This document shows positions 52,044-62,588 of a stretch of 64,000 nucleotides of DNA, in pieces; position 1 is the stretch's first letter; each line of letters opens with the position of its first letter. A program made the translations under genes and the position numbers. Origin of the DNA: Bombyx mori (taxonomy: Eukaryota; Arthropoda; Insecta; Lepidoptera; Bombycidae); NCBI RefSeq assembly GCF_030269925.1, contig NC_085107.1, forward strand, positions 7,750,001-7,814,000, given 5' to 3'. The notes under the pieces are model-generated. The model worked only from the letters and a program-made list of their open reading frames with translations. It did not search any database and was not told the DNA's origin.

Positions 52044-53669
52044 ATGCAGAACAGTGAAAGTGTCAGTGACAGTGATTTTGTCGGGTTCCTCCGGGAAAGG
52101 TACCCGACAATTAGGGCCGAATATTTAGCCTATAGGGCCTCCCGTGGCAATCCCTCCCCCCCCGCGTCCGTCGCCGCGTATTTCAACCGTGCCTCGGAGG
52201 CACGACGCGCGCCCCCCGCCGCCGCGTTAATTTCGAGCGCACGTTCCGACGATGCGACTCACGAAGCGCCTAGCGCTACCCCCACCCCCGCGCCCGCGTC
52301 GATTACGTCATCGCTCGTTTCGTCCGTCGCGACCTCCGTAGTCTCAAGTTCAGGCTCCGATACGGAATCGGAGATGGACTTTGAATCCGCGTCCAGCCCT
52401 CAGCCCGGAACCTCGGATGGTTTCCAAACAGTGACACGTGGAAAGAAGCGTACTCGCGCCGTGGAGTCCCGGAACTCCACGACAAAACAGACGAAATCCG
52501 CGTCCGCCTCTCGACCGAAAGTAGTAGTTACACCGGAGTCGGACTCCGCGCGCCGCGTAACCCCACCGCCGCGTCCCAAGCCCGCGCCCGCTCCCAAAGT
52601 AGCTGCCCCGCCCCCGCTGATACTTCAAGAGAAGACAGCGTGGAATCGCGTGTCCCAGGCCCTTCAGGCTAATAAAATTAACTACACCCATGCGCGTAAC
52701 GTCGCGCATGGGATTCAGATCAAGGTCGCAACGCCGGGCGACCATAGGGCCCTCTCAGCATACCTCCGAAAGGAGAACATAGGTTTCCACACCTATGCTC
52801 TTCAGGAGGACCGCGAGCTCCGCGTAGTAATACGCGGAGTCCCTAAGGAGCTAGAAATAGACTACATTAAGGAGGATCTGACCGCTCAGGCCCTCCCGAT
52901 AGTTAGTGTGCACCGGATGCACAGCGGGCGGGGCAAACAGCCCTATAATATGATACTCGTGGCGTTAGAACCCACCCCGGAGGCCAAAAAGAAGATCGCA
53001 TGTCTCACGACAATTTGCGGCCTATCCGGGATCTCGATCGAAGCCCCCCATAAGCGTGGCACTCCCGGGCAGTGCTACAGGTGCCAACTCTATGGCCACT
53101 CGGCGCGTAATTGCCACGCGCGCCCCCGCTGCGTGAAATGCCTCGGCGATCACGCTACATTAGATTGCGTTAGAGATAGGGAAACCGCGACCGAACCTCC
53201 CAGCTGTGTCCTATGCCTTAAGCAAGGGCACCCCGCGAACTACCGTGGATGTCCCAGGGCTCCGCGAAAACGTCTAACCCACCCAGCTCCGCGAACCGTC
53301 GGCCCAAAGACTTCGGCACCTTCAGTGCCGAAACCCGCCTTCGTGCCGGCTGCAGTTCCCACGGTCTCGGCGTGGAAAAAGCCGCTGCCGTATACGAAGG
53401 CGGGAACGGAAACCGCACCCCCGCCCCCGCTCGTGACACGCCCCGCGCCCCAGCCCCTGCTCGCACCTCGCCCCGCGCCCGCGTTCCGTCCCCCGCAACC
53501 CTCTGCCGTCAACGACTTCGCGCTCGTGCGTGACTTCGTCACCGCGGTCAACTTCGACCGTCTGCGATCGTTCGCAGACGCGATACGTAGGTCGGTAACC
53601 CCCGAACAGCGGCTCGCGGCCGCTTTCGATCACATGGACGTCTACGAGTCCGTGTCGCGTACGTTATAA
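52044..53669 (+). CDS. Jockey D ORF1 (Gag-like protein, 541 aa)
   Basis: ATG 52044 (MQNSESVSDSDFVGFL). The region after residue 10 aligns with B ORF1 (RERYPTIRAEY). PRE_C2HC-like domain with IRGVPKELEIDY and three CCHC knuckles as in the other copies. The start context and position match those of B. Confidence 0.92.
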   Translation: MQNSESVSDSDFVGFLRERYPTIRAEYLAYRASRGNPSPPASVAAYFNRASEARRAPPAAALISSARSDDATHEAPSATPTPAPASITSSLVSSVATSVVSSSGSDTESEMDFESASSPQPGTSDGFQTVTRGKKRTRAVESRNSTTKQTKSASASRPKVVVTPESDSARRVTPPPRPKPAPAPKVAAPPPLILQEKTAWNRVSQALQANKINYTHARNVAHGIQIKVATPGDHRALSAYLRKENIGFHTYALQEDRELRVVIRGVPKELEIDYIKEDLTAQALPIVSVHRMHSGRGKQPYNMILVALEPTPEAKKKIACLTTICGLSGISIEAPHKRGTPGQCYRCQLYGHSARNCHARPRCVKCLGDHATLDCVRDRETATEPPSCVLCLKQGHPANYRGCPRAPRKRLTHPAPRTVGPKTSAPSVPKPAFVPAAVPTVSAWKKPLPYTKAGTETAPPPPLVTRPAPQPLLAPRPAPAFRPPQPSAVNDFALVRDFVTAVNFDRLRSFADAIRRSVTPEQRLAAAFDHMDVYESVSRTL

Positions 53670-53687
53670 AATCTTTACCGGTAACCA

Positions 53688-56570
53688 ATGGCGCAAAAAG
53701 GTAGAGAAAAACCGTATTCCCTTACGTTAGCATTCTATAATGCTAACGGACTCGCGCGGCAACGCGATCAAATTTTTGAATTCCTCCGCGATAATCTTGT
53801 AGATATTCTATTAGTGCAGGAAACCTGTCTGAAGCCCTCGCGTCGCGACCCGAAAGTCGCGAATTACGTCATGGTTAGGAATGACAGACTCACCGCCTCC
53901 AAAGGCGGGACTGCCATTTACTATAGGCGGGCCCTGCACGTTGTCCCTCTCGATACTCCCTCGCTCTCACATATCGAGGCGTCAGTGTGCCGTATCTCGC
54001 TGACGGGACACCAGCCGATCGTCATCGCATCCGTTTATCTCCCCCCGGACAAGCCCCTTCTGAGCAGTGACATCGAGTCACTGTTCGGCATGGGAGACTC
54101 TGTCATCCTGGCAGGCGATTTAAATTGCCACCACACTAGGTGGAACTGCCATCGTACAAACGTTAACGGTAGGCGTCTCGACGCGTTTATAGACGACCTC
54201 ACCTTTGAAATAGTCGGTCCCCCAACTCCAACATGTTATCCGTATAACATCGCGCTCCGTCCGAGCACTATAGACCTGGCATTGCTTAGGAACGTAACTC
54301 TGCGCTTGCGTTCCATCGAAGCAATGTCAGAGCTCGACTCAGACCACCGACCTGTCGTTATGCAGCTCGGTCGCCCTCACAACCCAGTCACTGTTACGAG
54401 GACCATGGTGGATTGGAATAAGCTGGGCACGTGCCTAGCCGACGCCGCTCCGCCAATCCTCCCTTACGGCCCGGATTCGAATCCATCCCCCGAGGACACC
54501 GTCGAATCCATAAACATCATTACCGATCATATCTCTTCCGCGATCATTAGATCTTCTAAAGAAGTCGATGTGGAGGACAGCTTCCACCGCATCAGACTGT
54601 CCCCCGATCTTAGGAATCTCTTAAGAGTTAGGAACGCGGCAATCCGGGCCTACGATCGTCTTCCCACGCATTCAAACCGGATTCAGATGCGTCGTCTACA
54701 ACGCGAAGTCCACTCCCGCTTAAGCGACGCGCGTAACGATAATTGGCATAGTTATTTAGAACAACTCGCGCCCTCCCACCAAGCATACTGGCGACTAGCT
54801 AGGACTCTCAAATCCGAAACTACCGCTACTATGCCTCCCCTCTTACGCCCTTCAGGCCAACCACCGGCATTCGATGACGATGACAAGGCTGAGCTGCTGG
54901 CCGATGCACTGCAAGAGCAGTGCACCACCAGCACTCAACACGCGGACCCCGAACACACCGAGTTAGTCGACAGGGAGGTCGAGCGCAGAGCTTCCCTGCC
55001 GCCCTCGGACGCGTTACCCCCCATTACCGCTGACGAAGTTAGAGACGCGATCCACAACCTCCAACCTAGGAAGGCACCAGGCTCCGACGGCATCCACAAC
55101 CGCGCGCTAAAATTTTTGCCAGTCCAACTGATAGCAATGTTGGCTACAATTTTAAATGCCGCTATGACGCACTGCATCTTTCCCGCGGTGTGGAAAGAAG
55201 CGGACGTTATCGGTATACATAAGCCGGGCAAACCGAGAAACGAAACTTCTAGTTACCGTCCGATTAGTCTCCTCTCGACGATAGGAAAAATTTACGAACG
55301 TCTCCTTAGAAAACGCCTCTGGGATTTTGTTACCGCGAACAAAATTCTCATAGACGAACAGTTCGGATTCCGCTCAAAACACTCGTGCGTACAACAAGTG
55401 CACCGCCTCACGGAGCACATTCTGATAGGGCTAAATAGGCGTAAACAAATCCCGACCGGCGCCCTCTTCTTCGACATCGCGAAGGCGTTCGACAAAGTCT
55501 GGCACAACGGTTTAATTTACAAACTGTACAACATGGGAGTGCCAGACAGACTCGTGCTCATCATACGAGACTTCTTGTCGAACCGTTCGTTTCGATATCG
55601 AGTAGAGGGAACTCGTTCTCGTCCCCGTCAACTGACTGCCGGAGTCCCGCAAGGCTCCGCGCTCTCCCCGTTATTATTTAGTTTGTATATCAATGATATA
55701 CCCCGGTCTCCGGAGACCCACCTAGCGCTCTTCGCCGATGACACGGCTATCTACTACTCGTGTAGGAAGATGTCGCTGCTTCATCGGCGACTCCAGATCG
55801 CAGTAGCCACCATGGGACAGTGGTTCCGGAAGTGGCGAATAGACATTAACCCCACGAAAAGCGCAGCGGTGCTCTTCAAAAGGGGTCGCCCTCCGAACAT
55901 CACTTCGAGCATCCCACTCCGTAGTAGGCGCGCAAACACCTCCGCCGTTAGTCCCATCACTCTCTTTGGCCAGCCCATTCCGTGGGTCTCGAAGGTCAAA
56001 TATCTAGGCGTCACCCTCGACAGAGGGATGACATTCCGTCCCCATATAAAAACGGTACGCGACCGCGCCGCGTTTATTCTAGGACGACTCTATCCAATGC
56101 TTTGTAGTCGAAGCAAACTGTCCCTCCGCAATAAGGTAACTCTCTACAAAACTTGTATACGCCCCGTCATGACGTATGCAAGCGTAGTGTTCGCTCACGC
56201 AGCCCGCACCAACTTGAAATCCCTTCAGGTTATTCAATCACGATTCTGCAGGATAGCCGTCGGAGCGCCTTGGTTCCTTAGGAATGTGGATCTCCACGAC
56301 GACCTGGAGCTCGACTCTTTTAGTAAGTATCTACAGTCGGCATCGCTGCGCCATTTTGAGAAGGCGGCACGACATGAGAACCCTCTCATCGTAGCCGCTG
56401 GAAATTACATACCCGACCCAGTAGACCGAATGGTAAACCGTCGACGTCGCCCAAAGCACGTCATTACGGATCCTCCTGATCCATTAACGGTGCTTTTAGG
56501 CACCACAAGCACCGGTCACCGTCCTCGTCGAACCCGTCGCTTGCGACGAAGGGCTCGACGAGCGAACTAA
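53688..56570 (+). CDS. Jockey D ORF2 (endonuclease + RT, 960 aa)
   Basis: Intact version of the B-type protein: endonuclease motifs QETCLKP, GDLNCHHTRWN, SDHRP; RT motifs through GVPQGSALSP and FADD at 682-685; basic C-terminus RRLRRRARRAN. It differs from B at a few residues (for example PTP/PTS, HSN/PSN, KFL/KLL, ADV/ANV), apart from the B deletion. Confidence 0.94.
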   Translation: MAQKGREKPYSLTLAFYNANGLARQRDQIFEFLRDNLVDILLVQETCLKPSRRDPKVANYVMVRNDRLTASKGGTAIYYRRALHVVPLDTPSLSHIEASVCRISLTGHQPIVIASVYLPPDKPLLSSDIESLFGMGDSVILAGDLNCHHTRWNCHRTNVNGRRLDAFIDDLTFEIVGPPTPTCYPYNIALRPSTIDLALLRNVTLRLRSIEAMSELDSDHRPVVMQLGRPHNPVTVTRTMVDWNKLGTCLADAAPPILPYGPDSNPSPEDTVESINIITDHISSAIIRSSKEVDVEDSFHRIRLSPDLRNLLRVRNAAIRAYDRLPTHSNRIQMRRLQREVHSRLSDARNDNWHSYLEQLAPSHQAYWRLARTLKSETTATMPPLLRPSGQPPAFDDDDKAELLADALQEQCTTSTQHADPEHTELVDREVERRASLPPSDALPPITADEVRDAIHNLQPRKAPGSDGIHNRALKFLPVQLIAMLATILNAAMTHCIFPAVWKEADVIGIHKPGKPRNETSSYRPISLLSTIGKIYERLLRKRLWDFVTANKILIDEQFGFRSKHSCVQQVHRLTEHILIGLNRRKQIPTGALFFDIAKAFDKVWHNGLIYKLYNMGVPDRLVLIIRDFLSNRSFRYRVEGTRSRPRQLTAGVPQGSALSPLLFSLYINDIPRSPETHLALFADDTAIYYSCRKMSLLHRRLQIAVATMGQWFRKWRIDINPTKSAAVLFKRGRPPNITSSIPLRSRRANTSAVSPITLFGQPIPWVSKVKYLGVTLDRGMTFRPHIKTVRDRAAFILGRLYPMLCSRSKLSLRNKVTLYKTCIRPVMTYASVVFAHAARTNLKSLQVIQSRFCRIAVGAPWFLRNVDLHDDLELDSFSKYLQSASLRHFEKAARHENPLIVAAGNYIPDPVDRMVNRRRRPKHVITDPPDPLTVLLGTTSTGHRPRRTRRLRRRARRAN

Positions 56571-56781
56571 CCCATAGACACAGCCCACTGAGTTTCTCGC
56601 CGGATCTTCTCAGTGGGTCGCGTTTCCGATCCGGTGGTAGATTCTGCGAAGCACTGCTCTTGCTAGGGTCAGTGTTAGCAACTCTCCGGTTGAGCCCCGC
56701 GAGCTCACCTACTAACGTTAGGGTGAAGCTGAAATAGCCTCTCAAGGCTATCAGCATAGGTAGGGTAAAAAAAAAAAAAAA
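56571..56781 (+). other. Jockey D 3'UTR and poly-A
   Basis: Stem-loops as in A (near 56583-56617 and 56735-56753), then TAGGGT plus poly-A. Confidence 0.82.
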
Positions 56782-56792
56782 CTGCAAATTCA

Positions 56793-57068
56793 GTTCGAGA
56801 CAGCGAGCCGGCGAGTCAAGACCTCTCCAGAAGAAGAGGAGAGCGCCAACCGAAGAAGAAAAGACTCGCTCCTACGCCCTGCGCCGGTCAAGCCACGAGG
56901 ACCGTGTGAACGCCATACTTGAAGCCTTCGTTATTTTCCTCGAACCAATCCCAGCACCCGTTCCGCGACAGCCACTGCGGCAATACTCGAGCCACCACGT
57001 TTGCCACGAGTAAGAAGTCTAAAAATCACACGTGGTGGCCGAAACCTGAGCGGTGGCCGTCCGGAATA
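56793..57068 (+). repeat. BEL 3' LTR, second part
   Basis: Same 276 bases as 44709-44984, ending GTCCGGAATA directly before the GTAAT target duplication (57069-57073). Confidence 0.9.
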
Positions 57069-57073
57069 GTAAT

Positions 57074-58195
57074 TAATTGCCTTGTGCTCTCAGAAAAAGT
57101 GAACAAAATTATTTTGAAAATAAACTATTTTGCAAGATACAGTATAAAATCAAAAGTTTACGCGACACGTAAGTCATCACTACCAAGATGAATACACATT
57201 TTAAATAAATTATAATATCAATAGGCAATTTTAGAATTTTAAATACATAAAGTATTCAGTATGAAAGCTTATTAAATATGACTGGCCGACTTAGTTTACG
57301 ATTATGAACCTCAATATATTCATTTTATACGAGCCGTTGATTTTGCAGAGAAAATGAAAAATGTAATTTATCTGTCGAGTTAGGGACCGCATTAAATATT
57401 AAACGATGTATTTACCAAAAACGGTATTCAGTTTAATAAAACTTTTTGACTTCCGTTTCCTTAATTGAAATCAGATCTCAGAGATGACCATCTGCTACGT
57501 CGAAGGAGGAACGTAACTCAAAATTGCTTGAACTTTTTGAAGAACAAATCAGATATAGTAAACCTTAGCCCGCGTGCTATTTTGGTATCGAGATATTGAA
57601 GATTTAGAAAATATTCTTCGTATCCGACTATAGGATTAGTTCTCCGTAATGGCGTAGACAAAAATATTAATGTGAATAGCCTTATTTCGTCGAAAAACAT
57701 CGTTTCGTAATGTATCTATTGAATCGGAAAATGTATTGACAGGCTGAAAAAAAAACTACGTTTTTCTATCTATCTCCTCAAGCTTAGGCAGCGTAACATT
57801 AGATATTGGAGAATTAAACTGTTTTAGAAATATTATTAGTTTCGGCATTCTAATAATTTCTAAGAAACTTTTCGCTATCAAACCGTGCAAACAACAGATC
57901 GGAACTATTGGAACAATGACAGGGCCGGAACAATTATCATTATGGCGTATCCTCTATCATGATATAAACACTGAAAACTCCTTAGTCGCCGTAATTTTTA
58001 GCTTCAGCTTAACGAGTTCTGGTTACTGAGCTCATGTGGCACAATAAGGTGCAACGTAGAGGTTTTTGTTAATTGTCGCTCTGTCGTCCGAACGATCAAA
58101 AAACTTTTGCTAAGCCCTGACCTTATTAAATATTACATTAAAATGACATTTCATATATCTTTCAAACATCATAATAATATATTGAGTATTTCAAA
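57074..58195. other. AT-rich right flank, nothing identified
   Basis: No gene or repeat recognised. Confidence 0.45.
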
Positions 58196-58206
58196 TGACT
58201 TAAGAA

Positions 58207-58609
58207 TGGATTTTTTGGCGGGAACGCGAGGAGTGAAGTTGTGTGATTTGTTTTATTTTTTCTATTTAGTGTTTCTTTAGTTTTAAATGCGTAATAACGG
58301 TTGTTTATTAACTGTTTAGTATCTTTAAAACTGCACAAACGTGGAAAAATAAAACAAAGCCGCTGGGCGTAATTTCTCGGGATCCTCCAAAAAGTCCACT
58401 GAAAAAGTCTCAGTAAATGACCACCATTTTACTGAGATTATATTTCATCCCATACCATTTCATTTCATGCCATGTTTCATATTAATCAACTTCATTTCAT
58501 TTCACTTCATAATATTATAATATCATTTTTCATATATATATAAAAGATTAGGTTGTATGGTGTGACACCTTTGCCTTTCCAGTTGGAAAAATAAAACTGC
58601 TACTACTAC
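58207..58609 (+). mobile_element. Short retroposon (403 bp) with (CTA)n tail
   Basis: Flanked by TGACTTAAGAA (58196-58206) and TGATTTAAGAA (58610-58620), an 11-bp duplication with one mismatch. It begins TGGATTTTTTGGCGGGAACG, has a CATTT-rich middle and ends GGAAAAATAAAACTGCTACT plus a CTA run. There is no coding sequence and no clear tRNA-like boxes. The duplication implies LINE-type mobilisation. Confidence 0.6.
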
Positions 58610-58620
58610 TGATTTAAGAA

Positions 58621-59049
58621 AACACTAAAATTAAACCAGCCTTATCTCGAAATGTTGATAAAAGTATATTTGATAACTTAGAAGGTTTAGAAGGATCACA
58701 CGAACGCCAAAGAATCAGATAAAAACATGTTTAAGATTTTCCAGAACATTAATGAGTTACAATTCTAAATGATAATATTTATTGGTGTTTTCATGCAAAG
58801 AAAATTAAACTAAACAAGACTTATAAAATTAGTGATTGACCGCGACCTACGGAACTTTGAGTTCAAGTAGATTCATCAATAAATTAGTCCTACCGACGTA
58901 AATAACAAATCCCAAACATCACAAAACTAATTTCTGTATCTGACGTGCTCTAAATGAAATCATTATAGTTTAATAGTTACTGGTTTGAAGCAATAGGCAG
59001 ACAAAGTCAAGGAATGTTTAAATGCAGTGGTGGTGGTAATGCAATGGTA
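58621..59049. other. AT-rich intergenic DNA
   Basis: Nothing recognised. Confidence 0.45.
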
Positions 59050-59287
59050 CTGGTGGTAGGACCTCGTATGAGTCCGCACGAGTAGGTACGATCACCCTGC
59101 CTATTTCTACCGTGAAGCAGTAATGCGTTTCGGTTTGAAGGGTGGGGCAGCCGCTGTAACTTTACTTGAGACCTTACAACTTATATTTCAAGGCGGGTGG
59201 CGCGTTGTAGATGTCTATAGGCTCTAGTAACCACTTAACACCAGGTGAGCTGTGAGCTCGTGTACCCATCTAAGCAATAAAAAAAAT
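59050..59287 (+). repeat. Bm1 SINE, 3' part
   Basis: TACTGGTGGTAGGACCTCGT through GCCTATTTCTACCGTGAAGC and GGCTCTAGTAACCACTTAAC to GCAATAAAAAAA. 5'-truncated. Confidence 0.88.
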
Positions 59288-61044
59288 GTCATTTTTGCTA
59301 TGTTTAATTCGATCGACAGCATTGCATCTTCTGTGCGAATGCCAGAATGTTGGCAGAGTCTCCACCCAAATTCCTGAAGGAGATAAGGGACCTCAGCACC
59401 TGGGGTGCGGCCTTTCGTTCTCAAATAAAACTCTTAGTGCAATTCGAGGATGGAATGGTAGGCTCAACCTTAGTTGTCCGTACCGAATGTATAGTCCAGG
59501 TTGTTGACCGATCTATTATCAAGGCAATTTATTCTGGATTGAAGTTGAAACGACGCTAGAGTAACATCACTGTACGACTCGGACAGTAACACACGCTCGT
59601 AGTCAGCATTAGAGCAGTTCTTTTCACACAAATCGGTATCAACAAGCTATCGAGCATGCAGCCACGATCTATTTTCTAGCCGCAGGTGACGGGGCGTGAG
59701 AGAGAACTCTTCTTTATCAACATCAACCTGGCTACTAAGCCGGGGACCTCGATTGACATCTGGCCTTAATCTTGGCCCCTACAATACCTGTAACTCTATC
59801 ATTGTGCCGGTTTGAGGACGTAATCTGATCTATATCCATTTTACGAAAAAGGGACCGGATGAAAGATGACTGCTCTCCTCAAGCCATGGTGGTTCTGACC
59901 CAACGAAGTATCCCAGGGTACCAATACCTGACGATAGCAAAGTGGCTTTTAGATAGCCCTTATACTGTAATGCCTAGCGGTTGTGCTGCCGAAAATAAGC
60001 AATCAATTATCAACATGCGCCTTGCGCGAAACCTCGGTCTGCTTCAAATCAATATTCTCATCGAAAGCAAAGACGCAGGATGTTGAGTGTTAGGCAGCTT
60101 CAGCCGGCTGACTCCCACACACCCTGCCCTGAATCAAAATAATCCCCTGATACCCCGTTTCCTGATTCATGATTTATTCGTTTGGATCATTGTCATACAT
60201 GTAATTGTTTCAAAAGGCTAATTTTTGGGTAATCACATCATACAAAGCTATTGGAGATCAGTACACATTAACTCGAAACTGCAGCCGGTTAGGTAAGCGT
60301 ATTTCATGCACCATTTATTTTCATTGGAATTGAACGAAGGTGTAATAGTTCGAATTATTGTGAGGATATAAACGCACAGAATCTGTGTCTAACGTTCGTG
60401 ATGCTTTTCTCCTGCAATGTTATTTACCGTTGGAATTTAACGTCGTTCAGAAAATACATGTTGTGGGTTCATGGAACGATCTGCTACGGGAAGACATCAC
60501 TTGAAATTGACTTTGGTCAGCGTTGTACATTGCAGAAATGCGTTTCCGCTCGATTGAAGTTGATTCGCTTGCAAATTGCATTGTCGAGTTCAGTAGTTTC
60601 TGTATCTACAAGTTAATTGGTTGCAATGATTAGTTTCCGTTCTGTTTATAACTATAAGTTTTCTTTAAATAAAGGATAAAACTAAGTATACAATCTACCC
60701 TAGGAGGTCATAAAAGTTAAGGATCAAGTATCAAAAAGAATTACGAGTTTAGAAACAAGGATTACGTACAAGTAGCTACTTTAGTCGCACCCCACTGGGC
60801 TCGGGTGGACTGTGGACCCCAAACTTTCGCTCTGTGATCATAATTTCAATTTAAAAGTTTAACAACTTAGTTTGTTTATGCTAAGCTGAAATCAAGGGGT
60901 TTGTAAATAAGGTATGAGCACGAAATCCGAAGAAAACTATTCATAGCTTGTACGTTGACATTTTTAAGTCTAAATTTACAATATCAGATGTTCAATGTGA
61001 CACTTTCCATAACTTATCAATTTCTTAACTTTCCTTAACTATCC
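59288..61044. other. Unclassified stretch, possible old LINE pieces
   Basis: Frames of 60-75 codons at 59286-59559, 59859-60086 and 60398-60616 have no domain I recognise. The composition of 59330-60110 is less AT-rich than its flanks, which could mean old coding or element DNA. Confidence 0.3.
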
Positions 61045-61160
61045 TGTTTTTTTTTTTCGCGCCTAGGGGGCGCGCGGGGTATGTGAGACTCAACGATCTG
61101 CAGGTGTTGAGAGCAGATCGCGGGCCCAAGGATTTTAGGGCCCACCCACTACCTAACAAA
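61045..61160 (-). repeat. Possible 3' end of a poly-A retroposon
   Basis: On the minus strand a GC-rich segment (GGGCCCGCGATCTGCTCTCA ... GCGCGCCCCCTAGGCGCG) ends in a poly-A (poly-T at 61047-61057). It looks like a 5'-truncated LINE tail; the family and target duplication are not identified. Confidence 0.35.
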
Positions 61161-62247
61161 TAGAGCTGTGTGTCAAACTTTACTCGTATGTATTAAATTT
61201 AAATAAATTCATATTTCACTTAAAATATTTAAACATAATATTTGATAATTGCGAGGTCTTAAGGAAATATACTAGGCTAATTTCATCAGTTTTTTTCATT
61301 TGATGTGACTTTCAATTTTCTGGGCGACCACCTTTGTAAATCTCTTGAGCTTTCTTTGGAGATGTAGATGTTCGTGGACCATTTGTGATTAGCGATTACG
61401 TTGCAGGCTTTTAAACAATTTTGCGTTTAGTTTCTTACAATTTTAATCCGCAGTTTTTGCACGTAAAAATTTTCACGACAATTTAATGATTTAATATAGG
61501 TATCATATCGGTTTATATATTATATCTGTGGCGGTCTTCAATAAAAATAATTATATAATGTAACATTTTGCGCAACGCCATTACTTGCAACTCAATATTT
61601 GTTTTTTATTTCTTTAATTTTATAAAAAAATCTCTGTTTATTAGTAGCAGTAATGAAACAATAAATGATCCAACTGTAATTACTTATTAAATAACTCAAC
61701 TAAAAAGTTTTACATTTTTCATTTTTACTTGAAACTCCATTTTGAAGTCATGACTTTATAAAAGTCAGAGAACATCTAGCACTAACTTGGCAATTTAAAA
61801 CCGAACGAGTCTCGCATAACGCTAACCCATAAATAAAGGGCCGGTATATAAGTTAGCATCCCCATAATGTACCTAAATAACGCGTTGTAATAGATTTTGC
61901 CGTAATGCGTCAAACAACAATAATTTACGACCAGATATTTGGCAAGCCACGGACTTCAGAAGCCGTGATTATTTCTGGCTTGTGAGTGGAGCATTTAAGT
62001 GGAAACGACTCTTGTTTCATTGCAATTTTGACACACTTTAAACAAATTCATTAATGTTATTCTGGAAAAATAAAACGACTTATGGTTACCAGGAAAATGT
62101 AAGCCGATTTCGAAAATTATTAACGTCATTATATTTCTATATCGCAACGTGAATTTAATATTATTGTAATAATAAGTGTAAATTAACTAACTCAATTTCA
62201 CAGTGAGCTGAGTGTTGAGTAATAGTTTGGAAAAATGAAAACAGTTT
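61161..62247. other. AT-rich intergenic DNA
   Basis: Nothing recognised. Confidence 0.45.
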
Positions 62248-62325
62248 TATTTTTTATTGCTAAGTTCACGGCCTACCAGGTGTTAACTGGTCACGGAAGC
62301 CCACAGACCTCAAATCGACGTTATC
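62248..62325 (-). repeat. Bm1 SINE fragment
   Basis: TTTTTATTGCTAAGTTCACG, then GCCTACCAGGTGTTAACTGG and GGAAGCCCACAGAC: the 3' end of Bm1 on the minus strand, diverged and cut off. Confidence 0.6.
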
Positions 62326-62363
62326 TTTCAATTTGTGCTAATTAATACGAAACGGTTTCCACA

Positions 62364-62588
62364 TGGATACTGAATGATTAACGAAGATTTAAGGTATGAG
62401 ATGAAAACACTGTTGAGATACAAGATACAGTTGAACATTGAATAAAAAAAAAGAACCATCGCACAATTACACTTCTTGTCGCAATAAAAATTCCCAGCGT
62501 TCGATTGCTGGCAATGTTCAACTGTATCTTGTATCTCAACAGTGTTTTCATCTCATACCTTAAATCTTCGTTAATCATTCAGTATCCA
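62364..62588. repeat. Perfect 77-bp inverted repeat with 71-base spacer
   Basis: Bases 62364-62440 are the exact reverse complement of 62512-62588. The arms show no mismatch and are not part of any family I recognise. A transcript through it would fold into a long hairpin, a possible Dicer-2 substrate. Recent inverted duplication is the simplest origin. Confidence 0.9.

Larger units (their letters stand above)
51490..56781 (+). mobile_element. Jockey-clade element D (5,292 bp)
   Basis: Full-length with open ORF1 and ORF2, poly-A, and the 11-bp duplication CTGCAAATTCA on both sides (51479-51489 and 56782-56792). Same subfamily as B. The first 140 bases match B closely, but the rest of the 5'UTR differs (from about 51600), so D is not a simple copy of B. 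Confidence 0.93.
28558..57073 (+). mobile_element. BEL/Pao LTR retrotransposon with four nested jockey elements
   Basis: The 5-bp duplication GTAAT flanks the unit (28558-28562 and 57069-57073), the usual length for BEL/Pao. Order: 5' LTR (28563-29060 plus 44709-44984), primer-binding site, gag-protease-RT-RNase H-integrase (45052-51013), polypurine tract, 3' LTR (50992-51489 plus 56793-57068). Both LTRs are 774 bp without the inserts, start TGTTCG, end GGAATA and look identical by eye. Jockey A, B and D interrupt the LTRs at one shared site, and C lies inside B. One frame break in the RT region makes the element itself defective. Confidence 0.9.

Noticed and set aside
51490..56781. Jockey D as a simple LTR-to-LTR copy of B
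   Set aside because: Much of the 5'UTR of D differs from B and B carries a deletion, so plain copying does not explain it; partial conversion remains possible.
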